Origin: Porphyromonadaceae bacterium UBA7048
GTDB lineage: Bacteria > Bacteroidota > Bacteroidia > Bacteroidales > Muribaculaceae
Reading direction: 5' to 3'
Assembly: GCA_002493945.1 (NCBI GenBank)
Contig: DLAL01000049.1
Coordinates: 1-30,405, forward strand
DNA: 30,405 nt
Shown: one piece after another, positions 16,646-23,330 of the stretch
Layout: each line of letters begins with the position of its first letter
How positions within the stretch are numbered: position 1 is the stretch's first letter
The notes under the pieces: generated by a model
Told to the model about the DNA's origin: nothing
The model's input: the letters and a program-made list of their open reading frames with translations, nothing else
Database searches by the model: none
Made by a program: the position numbers and the translations under genes

Positions 16646-16864
16646 ATGAAGAATCCCGTACAGGCTGCACAGTTCAGCACACCCCAGATGGCGGCTCTTG
16701 CCGCCGGAATGCTTGAGAACAACGGCATAGCGTGTGTCGTCGAACCGTCGGAAATGTCGACTCTCTACGGAGCCGGCAGCACATGGGCGCCCGTGCGGGT
16801 ATTCGTGCCTCAGGACCGCCTCGACGATGCTCTGAGACTTCTCAGGGAGCACGGCGATATCTGA
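16646..16864 (+). CDS. DUF2007-like small signal-transducing protein
   Basis: A 72-residue protein starting ATG two bases after the tyrS stop, so surely co-transcribed. The motif order is that of DUF2007 proteins: an N-terminal helix over which the chain moves 'across subunits' (STPQMAALAAGMLENNGIAC), a short variable middle and a C-terminal VRVFVPQDRLDDALRLL helix. Such proteins resemble a ferredoxin-like or ACT-like half and have been proposed to bind PII; their role is not established. No signal peptide or membrane segment is seen. Confidence 0.7.
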   Translation: MKNPVQAAQFSTPQMAALAAGMLENNGIACVVEPSEMSTLYGAGSTWAPVRVFVPQDRLDDALRLLREHGDI

Positions 16865-16881
16865 GCGCCTCCTATATAACG

Positions 16882-16918
16882 CTAACGTGGCGACACTGTC
16901 ACAGGGTCGCCACGTTAG
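16882..16918 (+). terminator. perfect 13-bp hairpin after the tyrS operon
   Basis: CTAACGTGGCGAC (16882-16894) and its exact complement (16906-16918) flank an 11-nt loop, 17 bp after the last stop codon. No T-run follows on the plus strand; an A-rich stretch follows instead. A terminator or RNA-stabilising 3' stem is most likely. Confidence 0.65.
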
Positions 16919-17184
16919 ATAATAAACCAATCATTATCACATTTCTTGCAATGGAAAAAGTAATTTTGCTATGTACTTATTAAACGACTGCACGGGCAGA
17001 TAGTTCGAAGTACGGGCAAAATTTTTTCAACTTTTTCTCATCAACGACGTGATAATGCTGAAAGTCAGGGCCGTAGCACGCTGACCGGAATATATGACAA
17101 AACATATTTTAACACAGCTGTGCCGCAGACAGGCACACCCGAGGTCCTAACTTTGCATCAGAAACAGGAAAACAATAAACTACT
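16919..17184 (+). other. recA leader region with promoter; no gene recognised
   Basis: This stretch is A+T-rich and holds no credible protein gene. TAACTTTG (17148-17155), 29 bp before the recA ATG, is the likely -7 element. CACAGCTGTG (17113-17122) is a 10-bp palindrome about 25 bp upstream of it, at about the -33 to -42 region, and could be an operator. A second TAnnTTTG match, TAATTTTG (16961-16968), has no gene behind it; a 10-codon ATG frame overlaps it. Confidence 0.5.
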
Positions 17185-18378
17185 ATGGCAAAAAAAGAAA
17201 CCACCAAGAAAGCGGCCGGAGCTGAAAAAGACCCCCGCGCCGCACGTCTCGAAGCCCTGGCTCAGGCCATGGGCCGCATCGAGAAGGCCTACGGCCGCGG
17301 TGCCATCATGAAGATGGGCGACGACGTGATAGAGAACGTCGAAGTGATACCGACCGGCTCGATAAGCCTCAACTACGCCCTCGGCGTAGGCGGCTATCCG
17401 CGCGGCCGCATCATCGAAATCTACGGTCCCGAGTCGTCGGGCAAGACCACTCTGGCCATACACGCCATAGCCGAGGCTCAGAAGCAGGGCGGCATCGCGG
17501 CCATGATTGACGCCGAGCACGCCTTCGACCGCTTCTACGCCCAACAGCTGGGTGTGGACATCAACAACCTGCTCATCTCCCAGCCCGACAACGGCGAGCA
17601 GGCCCTCGAAATCGCCGAGCAGCTCATCCGCTCGTCGGCCGTGGACATCATCGTGGTCGACTCCGTGGCCGCGCTGACCCCCAAGAGCGAAATCGAAGGC
17701 GAGATGGGCGACCGCAACATGGGCCTTCAGGCACGTCTGATGTCGCAGGCCATGCGCAAGCTCACCGGCACGATAGCACGCACCAACACCACGTGCATCT
17801 TCATCAACCAGCTCCGCGAGAAAATCGGACAGATGTTCGGCCCCACCGAGACCACTACCGGCGGCAACGCCCTCAAGTTCTACGCATCGGTGCGCATCGA
17901 CATCCGCTCGCGCAACCCCATCAAGGACGGCGACGACGTGCTGGGCAAGCGCGCCTACATCAAGGTGGTGAAGAACAAGGTGGCGCCTCCCTTCAAGCGC
18001 GCCGAATTCGACATCATGTTCGGCGAAGGCATATCGCGTGCCGGCGAGATTCTCGACCTGGGTGTGGACTACAACATCATCCAGAAGAGCGGCTCGTGGT
18101 TCAGCTACAACGGCAACAAGATAGCCCAGGGCCGCGACTCGGCCAAGAAGGTCATCATGGACAATCCCGAACTGGCCGAAGAGCTCGAGAAAGCCATCAT
18201 GGAAGCGCTCCGCAACGCCGACAAGAACCGTTCGCTGCGTCCGGCCAAGAAAAAGACCGCCGCAGATGACGCCGCCGCTCCCGAGGCGCCCGAAGCCGAG
18301 CAGGACGCTCTGAGCGATGACGAATTCGATGACGACGACGAACTCTCGGACGAGTTCTCCATCGAAGAGGATCTGTAA
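17185..18378 (+). CDS. recA: recombinase RecA with long acidic tail
   Basis: RecA polymerises on single-stranded DNA, drives homologous strand exchange and triggers SOS self-cleavage reactions. This copy is 397 residues, compared with about 340-350 for many homologues. The core is intact: Walker A GPESSGKTT at 81-89, the IIVVDSVAALTPKSEIEGE Walker B/L1 region, IFINQLREKIG and the L2 region GPTETTTGGNALKFYAS. The extra length is a C-terminal tail of about 50 residues: first Lys-rich (RPAKKKT), then Ala/Pro/Glu, then strongly acidic (DDEFDDDDELSDEFS). In RecA proteins the acidic tail restrains loading on DNA, and here it is longer than usual. The N-terminus is also Lys-rich. A terminator follows. 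Confidence 0.96.
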   Translation: MAKKETTKKAAGAEKDPRAARLEALAQAMGRIEKAYGRGAIMKMGDDVIENVEVIPTGSISLNYALGVGGYPRGRIIEIYGPESSGKTTLAIHAIAEAQKQGGIAAMIDAEHAFDRFYAQQLGVDINNLLISQPDNGEQALEIAEQLIRSSAVDIIVVDSVAALTPKSEIEGEMGDRNMGLQARLMSQAMRKLTGTIARTNTTCIFINQLREKIGQMFGPTETTTGGNALKFYASVRIDIRSRNPIKDGDDVLGKRAYIKVVKNKVAPPFKRAEFDIMFGEGISRAGEILDLGVDYNIIQKSGSWFSYNGNKIAQGRDSAKKVIMDNPELAEELEKAIMEALRNADKNRSLRPAKKKTAADDAAAPEAPEAEQDALSDDEFDDDDELSDEFSIEEDL

Positions 18379-18397
18379 AACCATACACGGCATAAGC

Positions 18398-18430
18398 AGG
18401 CAGATCCGGAAGCACTTCCGGGTCTGCCTT
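18398..18430 (+). terminator. recA terminator
   Basis: AGGCAGATCCGGAAG (18398-18412) pairs with CTTCCGGGTCTGCCT (18415-18429), with one T-G wobble and a very short loop, and runs into TTTG. It is 20 bp after the recA stop, so the downstream gene is best started at 18463, after the hairpin. Confidence 0.75.
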
Positions 18431-18462
18431 TGTGCAATTCCCTATTATCCCGGACTCAGCCG

Positions 18463-19488
18463 ATGCAAGAGACAAAACCCGACAAGACCCGCCTGGCCTG
18501 GATAGACTTCTCCCGAGGAGTCGCTTTCCTTATGGTCATCTATTCGCATATCCCGACATGCACTCCCGGGATAATGCACTTCTTTGCCCCGGTATTTCTG
18601 ACGACATTCTTTTTCGTATCCGGCTACCTCTTCAAGAGCGGACAAGGATTCTCTGTCGTCCTGGAGCAGCGCATCAGAACCCTCCTTATTCCCTTCCTCA
18701 TACTGGGGATGATAATGATTCTTATGTCGCAGTTGCTTTCATTCAACGAACAGGTCGACTTCAGGGATGCTGTGGCCGGACTGATCACCCAGAACGGGCC
18801 GAACCAGATTCTGTGGTTTATCGCAGCACTGTTCGTCTACTCGGTGATATTCTACTTCATCGACCTGCTCTGCAAGACTCCCCTGACACTGTTCGGCGTG
18901 GCCACGGGACTGTTCGTCCTTAATGCCGTCACGTACAACTGGCTGGAGATACGACACATTCCATGGCATATCGACACATTCGGCTGCGCCTGTTTCTACA
19001 TGGCTCTCGGCAGACTCTACCGGCTTTACGAGCCTGCCGTCGACAGAGCGCTGACGACACCGGTGCTCCTGCTGCTGACTGCCGCATATGTCGGCCTTCT
19101 GGCGGTATTGCCGCACTATATCTCTTACTCGGGGAGCATATGGATAGTCGACTCGATGGCAGTCACCGTCATCGGGCTGATCATCATCATATCGCTGTCA
19201 AAGCGCCTGGGCGATAAATCGCGGTTCGTCCTTTTCGTGGGCGCGAACACGCTCTTCTACTTCGCCTTTCACGGCAAGGTATATTCACTGCTCTTCGCCG
19301 TCATCAATAAGAAATTCCCTCAGCTGCTCGAGGTCAACGACGTAATGCTCAGCATAGTCATCGTCATCCTGGATGCTCTTATCCTGATTCTTCCGGCCAT
19401 GGCTGTGAACCGCTTCACGCCCGGCATCATGGGGAAAGGCTACCGGCTGTGGACCGCGAAAAGTCCGGCCGCAGGGAAGTCGGCCTGA
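18463..19488 (+). CDS. acyltransferase-3 family membrane protein
   Basis: A 341-residue integral membrane protein. The N-terminal motif WIDFSRGVAFLMVIYSH, with the conserved Arg and His, is the signature of the acyltransferase-3 family. Its members (OafA, WecH types) move acetyl or similar groups onto cell-surface glycans, lipopolysaccharide or peptidoglycan. About ten hydrophobic segments follow, for example VFLTTFFFVSGYLF and ILWFIAALFVYSVIFYFID. I chose the ATG at 18463 because the longer frame would begin with a TTG inside the recA terminator. No glycan-synthesis genes lie beside it, so the acceptor is unknown. Its reading direction meets the minus-strand hydrolase at a shared terminator. 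Confidence 0.85.
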   Translation: MQETKPDKTRLAWIDFSRGVAFLMVIYSHIPTCTPGIMHFFAPVFLTTFFFVSGYLFKSGQGFSVVLEQRIRTLLIPFLILGMIMILMSQLLSFNEQVDFRDAVAGLITQNGPNQILWFIAALFVYSVIFYFIDLLCKTPLTLFGVATGLFVLNAVTYNWLEIRHIPWHIDTFGCACFYMALGRLYRLYEPAVDRALTTPVLLLLTAAYVGLLAVLPHYISYSGSIWIVDSMAVTVIGLIIIISLSKRLGDKSRFVLFVGANTLFYFAFHGKVYSLLFAVINKKFPQLLEVNDVMLSIVIVILDALILILPAMAVNRFTPGIMGKGYRLWTAKSPAAGKSA

Positions 19489-19508
19489 CGCCACCTTAAC
19501 TTCAGCAG

Positions 19509-19558
19509 AAAAAAACAGCATCGCCGCCTGACGGTTCACGGACTGTCAGGCGGCGATG
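19509..19558. terminator. terminator between convergent genes
   Basis: CATCGCCGCCTGAC (19519-19532) and its exact complement (19545-19558) form a 14-bp stem with a 12-nt loop. Seven A residues at 19509-19515 become a U-run on the minus strand, so it is a textbook terminator for the hydrolase gene and can also stop the acyltransferase transcript. Confidence 0.85.
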
Positions 19559-19591
19559 TGTGTGTATGTCATCCCGGGACACGGACTGCCG

Positions 19592-20518
19592 TCACTCCAG
19601 CTCTACGGAGATTTTGACCGGGAAATGGTCGGAGGGAGTGCGGGCGCGGTAGGGCGTGAGGTCTATTTCCTGAGGAGCGTTGGCGTGCTTGGCGGCCTGG
19701 CTGCCTTCGACGGGAGTGCGGTAGGTGTCGGAGAGGACGCCGTACTTGAGGACCTTCACCGACGGCGACACGAAGATGTGGTCGATGCGCGAGGGTGTGT
19801 AGTTGTCGGTGGAATAGCCGTTGTATGTGCCGGTGACCTCGTACACCATACCGGCGCGGTCATGCGAGTCGCACAGAAGGTCGCCCTTGATGATTTCGGC
19901 ATATGAGGGCGAGAACTGGTCGACATTGAAGTCGCCCGAGAGGAACATTGGCAGCGTGGCGTCGAGGTCGGTGAGGCGCTTCTTGACGAGCTTGGCGCTC
20001 TCTACGCGTGCAGTGGTGCCGACGTGGTCCATGTGGAGATTGAAGTAGAGGAATTCGCGGCCTGAAGCGAGATGCCTGAAGTGCCCCCAGGTGCATATGC
20101 GCACACATGCGGCATCCCATCCGAGGCCGGGACGGTCAGGGGTCTCCGAGAGCCAGAAGTCACCGTGGTCGAGGACGGCGAACTTCGATGTATCGTAGAA
20201 TATGGCGGAGTGCTCGCCTGCCTCGGCACCGTCGTCGCGGCCCACGCCTATGTAGTCGTAACCCGGAAGGAGGGCCTTGAGGTCGTCAAGCTGCGACTTG
20301 AAGCCTTCCTGAGTGCCGAAGATGTCGAAGTCGTGATAGCTGATGAGGGCGGCGACATGAGGCGCGCGGACGGTCCAGCCGTTGCCTTCGCGGTTGTCGC
20401 CGTCGTTGAGCTGGCGGAGATTGTAGGAAGCGATGTTGAAAGCCGCTTTCTGTCCGAGTGCGAGCACGGGCATCAGCACTACGGACATGAGCAGAATGAT
20501 GAAGCTCTTTAATTTCAT
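19592..20518 (-). CDS. secreted endonuclease/exonuclease/phosphatase-fold hydrolase
   Basis: A 308-residue protein with a Sec signal peptide (FIILLMSVVLMPVLALGQ) and no lipobox cysteine. The EEP-fold metal hydrolase motifs appear in order: NIASYNLR, DIFGTQEG, GEHSAIFYD, FNLHMDHVG, FLSGDFNVD, SRIDHIFVS and PSDHFPV, giving the expected metal-binding Asn, Glu, Asp and catalytic His residues. The fold serves nucleases, inositol phosphatases and sphingomyelinases. The Bacteroidota exported members of this type have no assigned substrate that I know of; a phosphodiester or phosphate ester is likely. Start at the ATG at 20518: ten codons upstream there is another in-frame start, but the signal peptide and promoter position favour the shorter form. 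Confidence 0.88.
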   Translation of the reverse strand: MKLKSFIILLMSVVLMPVLALGQKAAFNIASYNLRQLNDGDNREGNGWTVRAPHVAALISYHDFDIFGTQEGFKSQLDDLKALLPGYDYIGVGRDDGAEAGEHSAIFYDTSKFAVLDHGDFWLSETPDRPGLGWDAACVRICTWGHFRHLASGREFLYFNLHMDHVGTTARVESAKLVKKRLTDLDATLPMFLSGDFNVDQFSPSYAEIIKGDLLCDSHDRAGMVYEVTGTYNGYSTDNYTPSRIDHIFVSPSVKVLKYGVLSDTYRTPVEGSQAAKHANAPQEIDLTPYRARTPSDHFPVKISVELE

Positions 20519-20545
20519 AGTATTGTTGATTGGTAGTTCAGAGCA

Positions 20546-20577
20546 CAAAATTACTCAATCCCCGGCAAAGGAGCAAA
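20546..20577 (-). promoter_or_regulatory. promoter of the EEP hydrolase gene
   Basis: On the minus strand TTTG (20574-20577), a 20-bp spacer and TAATTTTG (20546-20553) match the Bacteroidota consensus; the ATG is 27 bp downstream. This separates the hydrolase from the lipoprotein operon upstream. Confidence 0.7.
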
Positions 20578-20686
20578 AGAAAACAGTATACGGCGCATGA
20601 CAATTCGTTATGGAATACGGAACGCAGGGCCTTCAGAGTCTGACTTCACGCAGATACGGGTATGTTTGGGCGGAAAGAACCGCGGA

Positions 20687-20700
20687 CGGTCATATGACCG
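20687..20700. repeat. 14-bp perfect palindrome at the truncation point of lipoprotein A
   Basis: CGGTCATATGACCG is self-complementary over 14 bp and contains the stop codon of the shortened lipoprotein gene. It marks where similarity to the full-length paralogue ends. It may be a recombination scar or a chance palindrome. Confidence 0.45.
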
Positions 20701-20950
20701 GCGTGTCGCTCAGACCGGTGAGTCCTGCACTCCGCAGCGAATCAAGCACCCACTTGTCCTTCAGCGAGCGGGCCGACACATACGCCGTGTCGAATCCGCA
20801 GAAACGGCAGTCCTCGCGAATCTCGCTGCACACCATATAATTACGCGACGTAACGCATGAGGCCGTCACAGCCACAAGGACGCACGCGATGAGCCGCGTG
20901 CACCACCCGAGTGCGCGGCTCCTTACGGATGAGAGTATCGCGGTCTTCAT
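20690..20950 (-). CDS. truncated copy of the lipoprotein family (copy A)
   Basis: An 86-residue frame with a lipoprotein signal (Cys32 in VTASC). Residues about 40-84 are very close to copy C: FDTAYVSARSLKDKWVLDSL against FDTTYVSVRSLKDKWVLDSL. It then stops at SDTPVI, where full-length copies continue for over 100 residues. It starts with an ATGA overlap on the stop of copy B, as in a translationally coupled pair. I read it as a truncated pseudogene of the C type that is still translatable. It is the last gene of the four-gene array; no trace of the lost part is seen in the following 100 bases. Confidence 0.65.
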   Translation of the reverse strand: MKTAILSSVRSRALGWCTRLIACVLVAVTASCVTSRNYMVCSEIREDCRFCGFDTAYVSARSLKDKWVLDSLRSAGLTGLSDTPVI

Positions 20951-21525
20951 AAGTCCCGGTCTTTAAGAATGAACGGGTCGTCGAAACTGTATTCTTCCCA
21001 AGTCTGCATCCGGTCATTCTTCATGACCACACGTATCATGACGCTGTAGGCCTCCGAGTCGTCATAGTCAATGTCGCACAGACATCGGCTGAGGCCGGCG
21101 ATGTCCCATGAGAATATGGTCGACACTCGCGCGGAGTCATACAGATTCTCATAATTGTCAGGCCGGCCGCGGTAATGTCTCACCACGTTAGGAGAGGAGC
21201 AGCATCCCGTCTCATCATATCCTATCCTGATGAATGAATCTCCCGACTTCACAAGAATTTCGGGGTATTTATTGAGCCGATAGGTGGTCAGGATAATCAG
21301 GGTATCGTCGAGCGGCTTTCCGACCTCACGCCTCACCACGTCAATAACCGACTTGTCGCTCAGCCATTTCTCGGTCACATATGCGCTGTCGAACTTCACA
21401 AATGTCTCGTCGTGCATCATCGGGTCGCATATCAGACAGTTCTTCCGCGACACGCACGATGCCGTAAGGACGAGGAAGAGGGCCGCAAAGAGGGCGGTGA
21501 GATGTTTTGCAGTGAGGCGTCTCAT
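20947..21525 (-). CDS. uncharacterised lipoprotein (copy B)
   Basis: A 192-residue lipoprotein (signal FAALFLVLTASC, Cys24) of a family I do not recognise. The shared plan of the array is visible: CLICDPMMHDE just after the lipid anchor, FDSAYVTEKWLSDKSVIDVV, an LDDTLIIL strand, then a KYPEILVKSGDSFIRIGYD strand region, and near the end FSWDIAGLSRCL and MIRVVMKNDRMQTWEEYSFD. Its signal region is nearly identical in DNA to that of copy D. A Cys-Cys pair (TGCCSS) in the middle is unique to this copy. It lies 11 bp after copy C and overlaps copy A by 4 bp. The function is unknown; location at the cell envelope is predicted from the signal. Confidence 0.8.
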   Translation of the reverse strand: MRRLTAKHLTALFAALFLVLTASCVSRKNCLICDPMMHDETFVKFDSAYVTEKWLSDKSVIDVVRREVGKPLDDTLIILTTYRLNKYPEILVKSGDSFIRIGYDETGCCSSPNVVRHYRGRPDNYENLYDSARVSTIFSWDIAGLSRCLCDIDYDDSEAYSVMIRVVMKNDRMQTWEEYSFDDPFILKDRDL

Positions 21526-21536
21526 CTGAGAAATTT

Positions 21537-22175
21537 TTAATCGGATGAATCCATTTCTTGCAGTAGTTTAGAAACTTCCCAATATTCAATCGGATGGAAT
21601 ATATATTCATCCCATTGCTTTATTTTGTTATCCTTCCGGACAAGCCGCACGAATTTACTGTACGCGCCTTTCCTGATTACAGTACGTCTTTTCAACAGCT
21701 GTTCAAGAGTCTTTATATCCCATTTAAACGCCACATCCGCGAAAATTTCCTCTATTGGATCGTGCATACGCAACCAGGTTCCATCCGCCTTGTACCATAT
21801 ATCCGCAATAGCATCATAGTATGATACCCTCCAGCCATGCCACTCGTTGAAACCGGCTGAAACGTACGTCGAATCATATTTTACATCAATTCCTTCCAGC
21901 CTCGGTGGAAAATAAGTCTTACCCTCACTAAAGCAGATAATCAAAGTGTCGCTCAGGTAAGTGACTCCGGCGCTCTTGAGCGAATCAAGAACCCATTTGT
22001 CCTTCAGCGAACGCACCGACACATACGTGGTGTCGAATCCGGCGAAACGGCCGTCATCGCGTACCTCCGTACATATCATGCAGTTCTTTTCCGGAGCACA
22101 AGAGACTGCGAGCATAACGGAGATACTCAGAAAGAATGTAAGCCGCCATTTATGTATATTTGACAACATCTTCAT
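21537..22175 (-). CDS. uncharacterised lipoprotein (copy C)
   Basis: A 212-residue lipoprotein (Cys26 in MLAVSC) from the same unrecognised family. CMICTEVRDDGRFAGFDTTY is followed by VSVRSLKDKWVLDSLKSAGV, LSDTLIICF, a middle section unlike the others with many aromatic residues (WHGWRVSYYDAIADIWYK), and the C-terminal pair FKWDIKTLEQLL and FVRLVRKDNKIKQWDEYIF. I use the ATG at 22175; a TTG at 22193 would overlap the stop of copy D, but there is no need for it. The later part is distinctly A+T-rich compared with the core genes. It is full length, so it is the likely parent type of the truncated copy A. Confidence 0.8.
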   Translation of the reverse strand: MKMLSNIHKWRLTFFLSISVMLAVSCAPEKNCMICTEVRDDGRFAGFDTTYVSVRSLKDKWVLDSLKSAGVTYLSDTLIICFSEGKTYFPPRLEGIDVKYDSTYVSAGFNEWHGWRVSYYDAIADIWYKADGTWLRMHDPIEEIFADVAFKWDIKTLEQLLKRRTVIRKGAYSKFVRLVRKDNKIKQWDEYIFHPIEYWEVSKLLQEMDSSD

Positions 22176-22189
22176 TTTAAGCTTGTTTA

Positions 22190-22792
22190 TCAATTATTGT
22201 CAGAATCACATTCTCTCCATAACTGTTCATCAAATCTGTACTCCTCCCAATCAACGATTCGGTTCTTCCGCGTTACCACACGAATCATTGTACATTTACC
22301 CTCATTAGAAAGTATCTCACGCTTCAGCATACATTTCAGCCTTTCTATATCCCAATTATAGACCGTGGATTGTATAATCGGACTAAACTGGTCATATACA
22401 GGCAACTCATCATAATACTCGACTGTCGCCACATAGTTTGGAATATCTCCATTATATTTGTAAGAGATATTGATGAACTTTGAACCGGACTTTACATCAA
22501 ATTCAGGGGGATAAGGATACAACCGTGCCGCCAAAATAATCAAAGTATCATTCAACGGTATTGACACCGCATTGCGGACAGAATCAAGAATCCACTTATT
22601 ACGCAAATTATTACCCGACACATATGTACTGTCGAAAGTGATAAAACCAAAACCGTTATCGCCTCGAAGCTGGTCGCACACCAGGAAAGAATACTGTCTT
22701 GATGCGCACGAGGACGTGAGGACCAGGAAGAGGGCCGCAAATAGGGCGGTGAACCCTTTGAAGTGGCGGTAATCGACGGCTTTTGAATTCAT
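22190..22792 (-). CDS. uncharacterised lipoprotein (copy D)
   Basis: A 200-residue lipoprotein (FAALFLVLTSSC, Cys29), first gene of the array. The family plan recurs: FITFDSTYVSGNNLRNKWIL, LNDTLIIL, YPPEFDVKSGSKFINISYKY, VYNWDIERLKCML and MIRVVTRKNRIVDWEEYRFD. It is closest to copy B, including a 37-nt stretch in the signal region (22716-22752 against 21464-21500) with only three differences. The gene is A+T-rich. It is preceded by a good promoter, so the four genes probably form a single transcript. I do not recognise the family. Confidence 0.8.
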   Translation of the reverse strand: MNSKAVDYRHFKGFTALFAALFLVLTSSCASRQYSFLVCDQLRGDNGFGFITFDSTYVSGNNLRNKWILDSVRNAVSIPLNDTLIILAARLYPYPPEFDVKSGSKFINISYKYNGDIPNYVATVEYYDELPVYDQFSPIIQSTVYNWDIERLKCMLKREILSNEGKCTMIRVVTRKNRIVDWEEYRFDEQLWRECDSDNN

Positions 22793-22817
22793 AGGAGACA
22801 GGATTGAAAGTGTGTCG

Positions 22818-22848
22818 CAAAATTAATGTTAATTATGGATAAATGCAA
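22818..22848 (-). promoter_or_regulatory. promoter of the lipoprotein array
   Basis: On the minus strand TTG (22846-22848), a 20-bp spacer and TAATTTTG (22818-22825) fit the Bacteroidota consensus. The ATG of copy D lies 25 bp further on. Confidence 0.6.
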
Positions 22849-22931
22849 GCAAAATCCGTGAAATGACGGATTATAGCATAAGCCGATGTGAGTGCACGGA
22901 TGTAGTGCGCGGCTATTTGAAAAGATTTTAT

Positions 22932-22939
22932 TAACTTTG
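22932..22939 (+). promoter_or_regulatory. -7 element of the rbfA operon promoter
   Basis: TAACTTTG fits TAnnTTTG, 55 bp before the rbfA ATG. No TTTG is found at the expected -33 position. Confidence 0.55.
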
Positions 22940-22994
22940 CGGTACGGTGATGTGTTTTTACATATGCACTGACTAAACTAAAATAACTGACTAT

Positions 22995-23330
22995 ATGGAA
23001 TCAACACGCCAAGCCAAAATATCACGCCTGCTCCAGAAGGAGCTGAGCGAAATCTTCCGCCGCGAGACGGCCAAGACCCACGGTGTCATCGTATCGGTGA
23101 GCGCCGTGCGGGTGTCACCCGACCTGTCGATTGCGAGGGCATATCTGTCGGTCTTCCCTTCGGAGAAGTCGCAGGAGATGCTCGAGAGCATCAACGCCTC
23201 CGCCAAGACGATACGCTATGAACTGGCCCAGAAGGTGCGCTTCCAGCTCCGCAAGGTGCCTGAACTGCAATTCTATCTTGACGACTCGCTGGACTACATA
23301 GCCAATATCGACTCGCTTCTGGACCAGTGA
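22995..23330 (+). CDS. rbfA: 30S ribosome-binding factor A
   Basis: A 111-residue KH-like protein that helps mature the 16S rRNA 5' end and is needed for growth in the cold. The motifs are typical: RQAKISRLLQKELSEIF at the N-terminus, SVSAVRVSPDLSIARAYLSV as the central strands, then LRKVPELQFYLDDSLDY. Length matches the family. It opens an operon: its TGA overlaps the GTG start of the permease gene. Confidence 0.93.
   Translation: MESTRQAKISRLLQKELSEIFRRETAKTHGVIVSVSAVRVSPDLSIARAYLSVFPSEKSQEMLESINASAKTIRYELAQKVRFQLRKVPELQFYLDDSLDYIANIDSLLDQ

Noticed and set aside
17158..18393. Open minus-strand frame covering all of recA
   Set aside because: Low-complexity Val/Gly/Asp-rich translation with no motifs; recA is certain on the plus strand.
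18430..18462. Upstream TTG start for the acyltransferase
   Set aside because: It lies inside the recA terminator stem, and its 11 extra residues add nothing to the family motif; ATG at 18463 is better.
22176..22193. TTG start for lipoprotein copy C
   Set aside because: ATG at 22175 gives a complete lipoprotein signal; the TTG would only create an overlap with copy D.
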